Positions 17,571-25,528 of a DNA stretch of 64,000 nt are shown piece after piece. The stretch lies in assembly GCA_965207985.1 (NCBI GenBank), contig CBDBND010000032.1, positions 62,001 to 126,000 of the forward strand, written 5' to 3'. Position numbers and translations under genes: made by a program. Source of the DNA: CBDBND01 sp965207985. Lineage in GTDB: Bacteria; Pseudomonadota; Alphaproteobacteria; Rhodospirillales; Rhodospirillaceae. The first letter of the stretch is position 1, and every line of letters starts with the position of its first letter. The notes under the pieces are model-generated. The model did no database searches, was not told the DNA's origin, and saw only the letters and a program-made list of their open reading frames with translations.

Positions 17571-18398
17571 TCAGGGTGACGCCGCGACCTCTGGGTCGTT
17601 GGCCCCGGGTTCGTTGGCTTGTGCAAACTCGCGCTGGCGGTGCACCGGGTTGGCGGTGTGGGGCCAGTTGGAGGTCAGCGCCGCCACATAGGGATACGTC
17701 TTGGCCACCTCTTCATCGTAGCCGAGATTGAACACCGTGTCCGAACGGGGCCGGTCTTTCACTTGGGCGTACAGTGTTCCGAGAACGCGGTCCCAAAGAA
17801 AATTGGTGATGCCGAAGTTTCCTGTTTCGTTATGAAAGTGATGAGCCATGTGCAGCTTCTTCACCCGTTTGACCCAATCCCATTTGGGCGCATAGCCGAG
17901 ATGCTGGATGCAATGGATAAATTCGTAGAAACAGGTTTGCAGCACACCGGTACACAACGCCGCCGATGCACCCGGCCAACCTGCCAGGGCGCAGCCGACG
18001 GGAACCGTCGCCAGCGCCACCGTCGGCAGAGTGGTGTACAGCGCGCCAAAAAGAACTTTCAAATTGTTGGGATCGGAATGGTGGTCGTAGTGAATGCGTT
18101 TCCACACCGGTGCGGTCAGTTTGGACTTCCACATCCAGCGGGAATGCAAAATCCAGCGGTGCAGCACGTACCAAACCAAGGGGTAGATCAGCAGAGTGGC
18201 GGCGACAGAAGCCACCAAGTTAAGCAGAGCAGACAACCCGCTTATCAACGCCCATATAGCGTAGGCACCGGAGATCACGGCCAGCGCCAAATAGGCGGCA
18301 ATGGCATAATACTGAAAATAGGCGGCCGCCAGTTCACCCAGATTCATCCGATCCAGGTGATAGTCGCGGTCAGACCAAAAGCCGATTTTCAAAGCCAT
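17571..18398 (-). CDS. Fatty acid hydroxylase / sterol desaturase family membrane protein
   Basis: A 275-aa integral membrane di-iron oxygenase. Histidine clusters appear in the expected order: HRWILH (about residues 80-85), HYDHH (about 103-107), HCIQH in a hydrophobic segment, and HMAHHFH near the C-terminus. At least four hydrophobic segments alternate with these. Family members hydroxylate or desaturate fatty acyl chains and sterols. Placed between lptG and the ceramide synthase candidate, it is a good candidate to hydroxylate the long-chain base or acyl chain of a sphingolipid, which is inference from location. It probably belongs to one transcript with the next gene (22-nt gap). Confidence 0.88.
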   Translation of the reverse strand: MALKIGFWSDRDYHLDRMNLGELAAAYFQYYAIAAYLALAVISGAYAIWALISGLSALLNLVASVAATLLIYPLVWYVLHRWILHSRWMWKSKLTAPVWKRIHYDHHSDPNNLKVLFGALYTTLPTVALATVPVGCALAGWPGASAALCTGVLQTCFYEFIHCIQHLGYAPKWDWVKRVKKLHMAHHFHNETGNFGITNFLWDRVLGTLYAQVKDRPRSDTVFNLGYDEEVAKTYPYVAALTSNWPHTANPVHRQREFAQANEPGANDPEVAASP

Positions 18399-18490
18399 AC
18401 CAATTCCTAATTTCCCGACAGGTCTTGCCTGGGCTGCCTTGATGTAACGTTGTCAGCCGAGATTGCAACCCTATGACGTCATAACGGCGT

Positions 18491-19561
18491 CTAGGTACCG
18501 CGGTGTTCCAAGTTTACCACAATCCAGAGCCCGATCGTCGCAAACAGGGCCAGAGGCAGCCAGGCCGCGACAACCGGCGGCAAAGCACCGAATTGGCCCA
18601 TGGCCAGCAACATGTTGTCGGTAACGATAAAAAGAAAACCGAGGGTGATGCCGTACACCACCACCATCACCGCACTGCCTTGACGATGGTGGGCAAAAGC
18701 GGCGATGGCCGCCAACAGCGGCATCAGAGCCAACACCACAGGACCGGCCAGCTTCCGCTGTAGCCAGGTGTCATAGTAGTACTCGGGCCGGGTGCCGAGC
18801 GCGAGCTCCCGGACGTAATGCTCCAGTTCGTCGAAGGTGAGTTCGCTGGGCGGGTTGGCCAATTTGTTGAAGTCTTCAGGCGTGAGCTTGGTTTCCCATG
18901 CAGGTGCTTCTTCAGGTGTCGCCTGCGTGGCACCGCCCACCCGCTCAACTTCAAACAAATTCCAAGCATCGTTCTCCCAAATGGCGAGACGGATATTGAC
19001 GATGTCGGACACGGAATCGTTTTCAGCCTGGTGGAAGACACGCACGTCGTTCAACACCGCACCGTTGCGCAAAACGTGGCCAACGCGAACGATGGTCTCG
19101 CCCTCGATCACCCAGGCTTCACTTCCGTCGATGATTTCACCGACAGGTTTGTAGCCTGTGCTTTTCCAGTCTTCCAATTGGGCGTTGAAGCGTACAACAA
19201 TGCGATCAGAAAAAAGAAACAGAAGAAGCGCCAGCATCAATCCGACAACAACCAAGCCGCCGATCAGGCTTAAAACGGATCTCCCCGCTGCGCGCATGGC
19301 AACGATTTCACTGTTGCGCGCCATTACGACCAATGCCGTCAATGCCCCAAGCAATCCGGCGAGCGGGGCAACAGTTTCGATGATGGACGGTATGCGGAGG
19401 AAGATGTAGCGGATGAGAGAGTCCACAGGTTCTCCGCCCCCTTCCAACACGGCGTCCGCATTGGCCAACAGATCGAGCATCTGCAGAAACACCACCAGCC
19501 CAAAGAGCAAAGCTGCGAACCGCGCCAGATACGCTTTTGTGAGGTACCAGGAAAGTGTCAT
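18491..19561 (-). CDS. lptG: LptF/LptG family permease (LptG)
   Basis: A 356-aa YjgP/YjgQ permease with the family plan: three N-terminal membrane helices, a periplasmic beta-jellyroll of about 170 residues (from about residue 110 to 270), and three C-terminal helices. The N-terminus TLSWYLTKAYLARF and the coupling-helix region EIVAMRAAGRS are typical. In the Lpt machine LptF and LptG extract LPS from the inner membrane with LptB. The gene follows lptF by 4 nt. Its position inside the ceramide gene set raises the possibility of sphingolipid rather than LPS transport; no lptB or lptC is nearby. Confidence 0.88.
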   Translation of the reverse strand: MTLSWYLTKAYLARFAALLFGLVVFLQMLDLLANADAVLEGGGEPVDSLIRYIFLRIPSIIETVAPLAGLLGALTALVVMARNSEIVAMRAAGRSVLSLIGGLVVVGLMLALLLFLFSDRIVVRFNAQLEDWKSTGYKPVGEIIDGSEAWVIEGETIVRVGHVLRNGAVLNDVRVFHQAENDSVSDIVNIRLAIWENDAWNLFEVERVGGATQATPEEAPAWETKLTPEDFNKLANPPSELTFDELEHYVRELALGTRPEYYYDTWLQRKLAGPVVLALMPLLAAIAAFAHHRQGSAVMVVVYGITLGFLFIVTDNMLLAMGQFGALPPVVAAWLPLALFATIGLWIVVNLEHRGT

Positions 19562-19565
19562 GAGG

Positions 19566-20798
19566 CTAGTGGCGGTGTCCGCGGAAGAATCGACTGACAG
19601 TGGTCGTCATGGTGCCCCATTGGTCTTCCAAACGTTGCATGGGCGTCGCGCCCGCAACGATTTCCGTCTTTAAGAATAGATAGGACGTCGCCGCAATAAA
19701 CATTGCAAAGGGAAGCCAAAGGGCGGGGCCGGCCGGCACGCCACCAACCGTGGCGTAGGCTTCACTGAATTCCAGAATCTTGTGATAGACCACCAGCAAT
19801 AGGAGTCCGAATACCAATCCGAACGACTTGCTCGCTCGCTGGGTCATTATGCCGAGGGGTGCCGCCAGCATGGGCAAGAATAAAATGGATAAGGAGAAAA
19901 CGATTCTGCCGTGCAATTCGGCGGCAACGGCAGGTGCGGGCACTTGATTCTCCCGCCTGATCTGCGGCGGCGCGTTTGGATTCTGCTCCTGCGCGGCCAT
20001 GTTTCTGACGTAACCGCGTAACAACTCACTCAAGGTCAATTCCCGTTCATCGCCGCCGCGCATTCGGAATCTGATCAGTTCTTCCAAATTGAGCGGCCAG
20101 TCGAAAGCATCAAAACTAACCGTACTGGCCGACGTCGCACCCGGCGACCATTCGGACCGGTTGCCTTGATACAATCTTAGGCTGGTTGCGCGATCCGGCC
20201 CGCCGGTCACCAACTCACCCCGTTCGGCGGTCAAGGTAACGATGGTGCTGTCGTCTTCCTGGCGATGGGCAAACACGCCGTAGAGTTCACGTCCGGCGCC
20301 ACGGGATTGCTCCACCCGCAAGGTGTAGCCGTTGGGTAGATCCATGAACACGCCTTCACCAATGCCCGACTCAAGCACACCGCTGGTGACATTGAACAGG
20401 ATGGCCCGGTAGGCGTAGCGGCTGAACGGCTGTAGGTATCCCACGAGAATGAGATTGATCATCATCATGAGTAGGCCCAAGAGAACAGCGGAGCGAATAA
20501 AACGGCTGAGACCGATGCCGGACGAATGGATGGCGTCCAACTCGGATTGGGACGACAGTTTGCGGAAGGCCAAAAGCACGCCCAGGAACAGCGCCGCGGG
20601 TAAGGCCAGGCCGATGTAGTGCGGGATGAGATTGAACAGCATTTGAAAGACGACCAGGGTCGACACCCCGTTGCCGACGGCGATGTCGAGCAGCCTCAAC
20701 ATGCGCTCCAACAACAGAATGATGGCCGCTACCAAAAGCGTCACCAGCAACGTGGGCATGATCTGCCGCAACAGATAAAGATCAATCGCTTTGAACAT
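19566..20798 (-). CDS. lptF: LptF/LptG family permease (LptF)
   Basis: A 410-aa YjgP/YjgQ permease. The start at 20798 (MFKAIDLYLLRQIMPTLLV) matches the family N-terminus; the upstream extension to 20912 is Arg-rich and non-homologous. The coupling region SSQSELDAIHSSGIGLSR, a long periplasmic domain (about residues 125-300, with GEGVFMDLPNGYTLRVEQ) and C-terminal helices with PLGIMTQRASKSFG are all present. It forms a pair with lptG, translated 4 nt later. In alphaproteobacteria the housekeeping pair usually lies next to lptD, surA and pdxA, which are absent here, so this may be a second, dedicated pair. Confidence 0.88.
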   Translation of the reverse strand: MFKAIDLYLLRQIMPTLLVTLLVAAIILLLERMLRLLDIAVGNGVSTLVVFQMLFNLIPHYIGLALPAALFLGVLLAFRKLSSQSELDAIHSSGIGLSRFIRSAVLLGLLMMMINLILVGYLQPFSRYAYRAILFNVTSGVLESGIGEGVFMDLPNGYTLRVEQSRGAGRELYGVFAHRQEDDSTIVTLTAERGELVTGGPDRATSLRLYQGNRSEWSPGATSASTVSFDAFDWPLNLEELIRFRMRGGDERELTLSELLRGYVRNMAAQEQNPNAPPQIRRENQVPAPAVAAELHGRIVFSLSILFLPMLAAPLGIMTQRASKSFGLVFGLLLLVVYHKILEFSEAYATVGGVPAGPALWLPFAMFIAATSYLFLKTEIVAGATPMQRLEDQWGTMTTTVSRFFRGHRH

Positions 20799-21036
20799 CG
20801 AAATCAGGCCCGCCGCGGGGCGGGAGTCTGTGTTGTTTCTATCCCTGAGTCTCCGCCTGCCCCGCCACCCGTTGGCGAGCCACCTCTTAAAGTGGAGTCC
20901 AAGCCAAGGCACCTTGGCGGCAACACACTAGATCGTCAATTCAAAGGTTTTGAAACATTATGTATGGCGCCTGACCTGCCGCTATGATTGAGTTCGGCGC
21001 TTTTTTCTTTGCTTTTATGACCCCCTTGGGACCCCC

Positions 21037-21981
21037 GTGACCCCCGCACCCATCGCCATTCTCAGCAATCCCTTAAGCACCCGAAACCAGGGGGCGGGGG
21101 ATTGGCTTGCTCCCTTGGTTACCGGTCATTCCTGGATCCACCGCTACGCTTTCGACCGGGTCGAAGAAATTCCCAAGATTTTGGCGGACTGTGAAAAAGC
21201 GGGCATAGGAACGTTGGTCATAGACGGCGGAGACGGAACTGCCGGGCGCGTCTTTTCAGGCCTGCTCAATGATGGACCTTACGCGACGCTACCAGTCCTC
21301 ACCCTCCTCCCCTCCGGCAAAACCAATATGACGGCGGAGGCATGGAGCCTGCGTGGAGACCGGGAAAAAACGTTGGCCGAGCTGATCAAACGAAGTGCCG
21401 ATAACCAATTGGAACACTTCGTTCAGAAGCAGTCAGTTTTGGCAATCCATGACGGAGAGACTACTGCGCCGCGGCATGGGGCTTTTTTTGGGGGCGCAGA
21501 TGTTGTTGAAGGTATTTTGTATTGCCGGCGCGCGATTTATCCCTTGGGTCTCCCCAACTTAATTTCACACGGCGCGGCGATTGCGGTTTTGTTCTGGCGA
21601 GTCATGGTGTCAGGACAAGATGGTGGCGACATAAATGTTGCTTTCGATGAACACTCAGAATCAGAAATGGGTCATTTCTCGATCATCTTAGCAACAACGA
21701 TGGACCGTATGTTGTTAGGGCTCCGCCCAATTCAAGAAACCGGCACAGGACCGGTCCACTACATGAGTCTGAGGCCGGGTGCCACGGCCGTTCTTTCAAC
21801 GCTACCGGGACTGTTCCGGCGGCGCGTCGCCCCTGGATCAAAACGGACTGTGCGGCGAAGCCGGTCGGTGACCCTAGCCATGTCGGGCAGCTATACGTTG
21901 GATGGTGAGATATTTGAGACGCACCCTGACCGTCCTTTGATTCTGGATGGTCATCGAAAACTGAAGTTCATCCGATGGTAG
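21037..21981 (+). CDS. Diacylglycerol kinase-family lipid kinase, candidate ceramide kinase
   Basis: A 314-aa protein with the DAGK catalytic fold. The nucleotide-binding motif is VIDGGDGTAGRVFSG and the second motif LTLLPSGKTNMTA replaces the usual P-x-G-T-x-N-D. The C-terminal half holds the beta-sandwich with DGEIFE. It probably starts at GTG 21037, because the upstream ATG at 21017 hits a stop after seven codons. Bacterial ceramide kinases such as Caulobacter CpgB belong to this fold. Location beside spt makes ceramide or a long-chain base the favoured substrate, which is inference. It overlaps the next gene by 7 nt, implying coupled translation. Confidence 0.82.
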   Translation: MTPAPIAILSNPLSTRNQGAGDWLAPLVTGHSWIHRYAFDRVEEIPKILADCEKAGIGTLVIDGGDGTAGRVFSGLLNDGPYATLPVLTLLPSGKTNMTAEAWSLRGDREKTLAELIKRSADNQLEHFVQKQSVLAIHDGETTAPRHGAFFGGADVVEGILYCRRAIYPLGLPNLISHGAAIAVLFWRVMVSGQDGGDINVAFDEHSESEMGHFSIILATTMDRMLLGLRPIQETGTGPVHYMSLRPGATAVLSTLPGLFRRRVAPGSKRTVRRSRSVTLAMSGSYTLDGEIFETHPDRPLILDGHRKLKFIRW

Positions 21982-22871
21982 AGCGCACCCGTGCAGATTT
22001 GATTGCGGAGGAGAGCCGCAAACCGGCCTTCCCCGCCGCAGCCGCCATGGTCGATCACTTGAATACGGTTTATGGGCCTGGTGTGAGAGTGGTCATTTTT
22101 TACGGCTCATGCCTTCGTCTAGAAACCGACGAAAACCTCATGCTCGACTTCTATGTCTTGGTGGACAGTTTGCGCAGGGCTACGGGCAACTCCATCAGTG
22201 CCTTTTTCGGAACGGTGTTGCCGCCCAATGTCTACTATCACGAAATTGAATTCGACAACCGAACCGTCCGGGCCAAGGTCGCTGTCATGACGGTGGGCGC
22301 GTTTGTTCGCAGTACCGCGCCGTCCGCTTTTGCTTCGGCCGTTTGGGCCCGTTTCGCCCAACCGGCCGCAATCGTTTTTTCCTCTGACGACATCGCCCGT
22401 ACGTCTGTGGAGCAGGCCTTGACCCGTGCGGTGACGACACTGGTCAGCAAAACGGTGCCGCTATTGACCGGTCCGTTTACCACCCGGGATCTCTGGGTGA
22501 CCGCCTTTCGCGCAACCTACCGGTCGGAATTGCGTCCGGAGTCTTCGGGCAAAGCCGATGAATTGGTGGACGCGGACTTGGAGCGCTACGACAAAGTAGC
22601 AATGGCTGCTCTGACGGAGCTTGGTATCGATCCCTACTCGGCCCGCTTTCCCAAAGCCAATGCCGTTTGGAAATGGCGGTTGCGCTCTCTGTGGGGAAAG
22701 ACGCTTAATGGTCTGCGTCTCATAAAGGCCCTGTTTACGTTTAGGGGCGGGATTGAGTACGCCATCTGGAAAATGGCGCGCCATGCCGACCCGCCGGTTG
22801 TGTTAACCGATCATCACCGGGCCCGGCCTTGGGCCACCGGTTTCAAACTGCTTTTCAAAAAAGAGCTTTAG
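21975..22871 (+). CDS. Tam41/Mmp37-like nucleotidyltransferase, lipid-associated
   Basis: A 298-aa protein whose N-terminal third carries a polymerase-beta-type nucleotidyltransferase signature: VIFYGSCLR, then 12 residues after GS, MLDFYVLVDS. The second acidic residue of the usual DxD is displaced, as I recall for Tam41/Mmp37, the mitochondrial phosphatidate cytidylyltransferase family. A further conserved-looking segment is NVYYHEIEFDNRTVRAKVAV. Coupled by a 7-nt overlap to the lipid kinase, it could activate a phospholipid or ceramide phosphate with CTP before head-group transfer, which is inference. It converges on spt with 16 nt between the stops. Confidence 0.72.
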   Translation: MVERTRADLIAEESRKPAFPAAAAMVDHLNTVYGPGVRVVIFYGSCLRLETDENLMLDFYVLVDSLRRATGNSISAFFGTVLPPNVYYHEIEFDNRTVRAKVAVMTVGAFVRSTAPSAFASAVWARFAQPAAIVFSSDDIARTSVEQALTRAVTTLVSKTVPLLTGPFTTRDLWVTAFRATYRSELRPESSGKADELVDADLERYDKVAMAALTELGIDPYSARFPKANAVWKWRLRSLWGKTLNGLRLIKALFTFRGGIEYAIWKMARHADPPVVLTDHHRARPWATGFKLLFKKEL

Positions 22872-22887
22872 CGCCAGCGAAACTGCT

Positions 22888-24199
22888 CTATCGGGCGGAT
22901 GCGGATTTCTTTTTGCGCTCCGCGGGTAAAACGCCCAGCTTCGTGCCGACGTCGGTAAAAATGGCAATGATGTCGTCAATTTGCTGCGACGTATGAGCTG
23001 CGCAGAGGCTGCATCGCAATAGCGTAAAGTTGTGCGGCGTTGCCGGTGGCAAGGCGAGATTGACATAGACCCCGGCATCGATGAGGCCACGCCAAAAGGC
23101 GACCCCCGTTTCCACATCCGGTGCAACGACGGCGACCACAGGGCTGACCTCGCCACCGAGGGTAAACCCTTGCGCGGCAAAACCGTTGTGTAGAAGCCCG
23201 GCATTACGCATCAGCCGTTTGCGCAAGGCACCGCCCTTCTCAATCAGATCCAGCGCCACCGTTGTGTAGAAGCCCGGCATTACGCATCAGCCGTTTGCGC
23301 AAGGCACCGCCCTTCTCAATCAGATCCAGCGCCACTTTGGCAGAAGCGACGACGGACGGCGGCAACGATGCGGTAAAGATGTAGGGCCGGCAGGCCAAGC
23401 GCAGCAAGTCGAACTGGGGATGGCTGGAGACGCAAAATCCGCCGACGGTGCCAACGCTTTTGGAAAACGTACCGACAATGAAGTCAACGTCATCTTCCAG
23501 ACCGGTTTCTTCGGGAAGGCCGCGGCCATAGCGTCCTAAAACACCGACGGAATGGGCCTCGTCGCTGAGCAGATAAACATCGTCATACTTGTTCTTAACG
23601 GCAACGATGTCGGCCAGCGGCGCTTTGTCGCCGAGCATGGAATAAATGCCTTCGATGACGATCAGTTTGTTGCCCGGTTTCTTGGCCAGACGAGCCAAGC
23701 GCTTATCGAGGTCTTCCGCATCATTGTGTTTGAAACGGATGATCTGGGCATCGCCCATGCGTACGCCGTCATAAATACTGGCGTGGCAATCCGCGTCCAT
23801 AAGAATGTAGTCGTCGGGTCCGACCAAGGTTGAGAGAACACTGAGATTGGCGAGATAGCCGGTGGAAAAAACGATGGCGTGGTCTTTTTCAAAGAAAGAA
23901 CAGAGGCGGTCTTCGAGCGCCTTGTGGCCCGCATAGGTACCGTTGGCAACGCGGCTACCTGTGGTACCGGTGCCGGCGGCATCGAGCGCATCATGGGCGG
24001 CCTGAAGCGCTTCGGGTGCAAAGGTCAGACCGAGATAGTTGTTGGTTCCGGCAAGGATCGTTTTACGGCCTTGAATCATGGCTTCGGTTTGAGACAGAAC
24101 CTCGTCCATCTGCACCTGAAAGGGATCATGGCCACCGTCACCGACAAGGGCGTCACGGCGGGTCAAGAGGGGTTCGAAACGGTCAAACAGATCAGCCAT
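22888..24199 (-). pseudogene. spt: Serine palmitoyltransferase, frameshifted by a 76-bp tandem duplication
   Basis: An alpha-oxoamine synthase that would be 411 aa without the duplication. PLP motifs are intact: LAGTNNYLGLTF, GTGTTGSRVANGT, VFSTGYLANL, LLSDEAHSVGVLGRYGRG and the Schiff-base Lys in FIVGTFSKSVGTVGG. At 23182-23333 a 76-bp unit occurs twice in perfect tandem. As 76 is not a multiple of three, the frame shifts after NAGLLHNG and stops at 23240, leaving 319 aa. The remaining C-terminal codons read correctly from the second frame to 22888. Deleting one unit restores a full gene. The start at 24199 follows AAGGAAG and overlaps the ACP stop by 8 nt. The role would be condensation of serine with an acyl thioester, the first sphingolipid step. 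Confidence 0.88.
23182..23333. repeat. Perfect 76-bp tandem duplication inside spt
   Basis: Two identical adjacent 76-bp units (23182-23257 and 23258-23333) lie within the 3' third of spt. The unit begins ACCGTTGTGTAGAAG and ends CAGATCCAGCGCC. The identity extends 2 more bases into the flank. The change is out of frame and is the only lesion seen in the gene. It could be a recent replication slippage, a reversible on/off switch, or an assembly artefact. Confidence 0.95.
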
Positions 24200-24464
24200 G
24201 TTCTTCCTTAACGATCTCTTCCGTCTTTGAAACCAATTGTCCGATGGTTTCGATGTCGGGGAGCACATTGAGCGGCACGGAAATGTCCAGACGGTCTTCC
24301 AGCGCTGCGATGAACTCCATCACCAAGAGAGAGTCGAAATTCAGGTCCTCGGTAAACCGGGTACCGTCCTCCAGGGTCGCGCCGGTTTTGTTGAAAGGCC
24401 CCAAGACCTCCAGAACCGCAGCCCGCACGTCATCTGACGCGCTGTCGCCTGGTTCAGCCGACAT
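24192..24464 (-). CDS. acpR: Acyl carrier protein of the sphingolipid locus
   Basis: A 90-aa acyl carrier protein with the 4'-phosphopantetheine Ser in LNFDSLLVMEFIAALEDRL, preceded by an acidic helix and followed by VPLNVLPDIETIGQLVSKT. It lies between the reductase and serine palmitoyltransferase genes, overlapping the latter by 8 nt. This matches the order I recall for the Caulobacter ceramide genes, where a dedicated ACP delivers the acyl chain to serine palmitoyltransferase. It would be loaded by the acyl-ACP synthetase encoded at 25529. Confidence 0.87.
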   Translation of the reverse strand: MSAEPGDSASDDVRAAVLEVLGPFNKTGATLEDGTRFTEDLNFDSLLVMEFIAALEDRLDISVPLNVLPDIETIGQLVSKTEEIVKEEHG

Positions 24465-24567
24465 ATCAATTGACCCTTCTTTTGGGGATCAGCTCGCCCT
24501 GAGTTCCGAATCCCGCTCCACTCACGGGCTACAGTTAGGGGGAATGACCGAAAGGTGACAAGTAACT

Positions 24568-25512
24568 TTAGAGGTAACGATTCAAAACATTTTGTGAGGA
24601 ATACCAATCTGTTGCGTCCTCAAAGCCCTCTTTCAGGGGGATCGACGGCGACCATCCGGTGGGCACAGGACCCCGGGCGAGCCAGTCCGGATGGAGCAAT
24701 TCCGGGACTTTCGACAGGGTCAGCATGGCCGGACGGCGGGTCAGCAGACCCTTGAGCGTACCCATGGCTCCTCCCAGCCATAGAAGAATGTCCGGCAGGT
24801 GGATAATTCTTGGGGAGCGTCCCACCGCCTCTCCTGCAGCGGCGGCAATGTCCGGCCAGCGGTGACCTCCCGGCGTTCCGTCGTCAATCTCAAGGGGCTG
24901 CCCGGATTGCTCATATTCGCAGCAGGCCTGAATGGCCGTCACCACATCCCCGACATGTATCAGTGACACCGTTGAGTCCCTGTTGGCGGGGAAAACGACA
25001 AATCCGTTGGTCGCCATTTTGAACAACGACGCCGTTTCCATATCGCCTGGTCCGTAAATGGCCGGCGGCCGGAGGATGACGGTGCCGAGCCGGTCTTGAT
25101 AGTCGTCGAGAACCATCTCCCCGGCTCTCTTGCTTGCCGCGTAGGCTGACAACGCCGGTTCCCGCGCCGCGATAGACGAGATCAATACCAGACGGGGCAC
25201 GTTGGCTTGAACGGCGGCGGCGGCAACGGCGCGGACGCCGTCGCGGTTGACCTTAAAGAACGCGGGCCGTGATATTGCTTTGATGGCACCGGCTACGTGA
25301 ACCAAAACGTCTGCACCGTCCATCAACGCGGCCAGAGACTCTTTATCTTCAAGATCGCCTCTGACCCAGACCAGGTTGGGGTCAGAGTCATCGTCTAAGT
25401 CCTGCCGCGTCAACGCGCGGATGGTGTGGCCAGCCGTCCGAAGGCGGCACAGCAAATGCTGACCGACGAAACCCGTCGAACCGGTGACGGCAATTGTCAG
25501 GGAGTTAGACAT
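24568..25512 (-). CDS. cerR: NAD-dependent epimerase/dehydratase, candidate CerR ceramide reductase
   Basis: A 314-aa extended short-chain dehydrogenase. The N-terminal nucleotide-binding motif is VTGSTGFVGQHLL, with HVAGAIKA, the Ser of VLISSIAAREPALS, and the catalytic Tyr-Lys pair in AYAASKRAGEMVL; ILRPPAIYGPGD follows. The Caulobacter CerR that reduces the 3-keto group during ceramide synthesis belongs to this fold, and the placement between acyl-ACP synthetase and ACP/spt genes supports the same role. The start at 25512 lies 16 nt after the stop of the synthetase gene, so they are one operon. Confidence 0.83.
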   Translation of the reverse strand: MSNSLTIAVTGSTGFVGQHLLCRLRTAGHTIRALTRQDLDDDSDPNLVWVRGDLEDKESLAALMDGADVLVHVAGAIKAISRPAFFKVNRDGVRAVAAAAVQANVPRLVLISSIAAREPALSAYAASKRAGEMVLDDYQDRLGTVILRPPAIYGPGDMETASLFKMATNGFVVFPANRDSTVSLIHVGDVVTAIQACCEYEQSGQPLEIDDGTPGGHRWPDIAAAAGEAVGRSPRIIHLPDILLWLGGAMGTLKGLLTRRPAMLTLSKVPELLHPDWLARGPVPTGWSPSIPLKEGFEDATDWYSSQNVLNRYL

Positions 25513-25528
25513 AGTTCAGCCGCTGACC

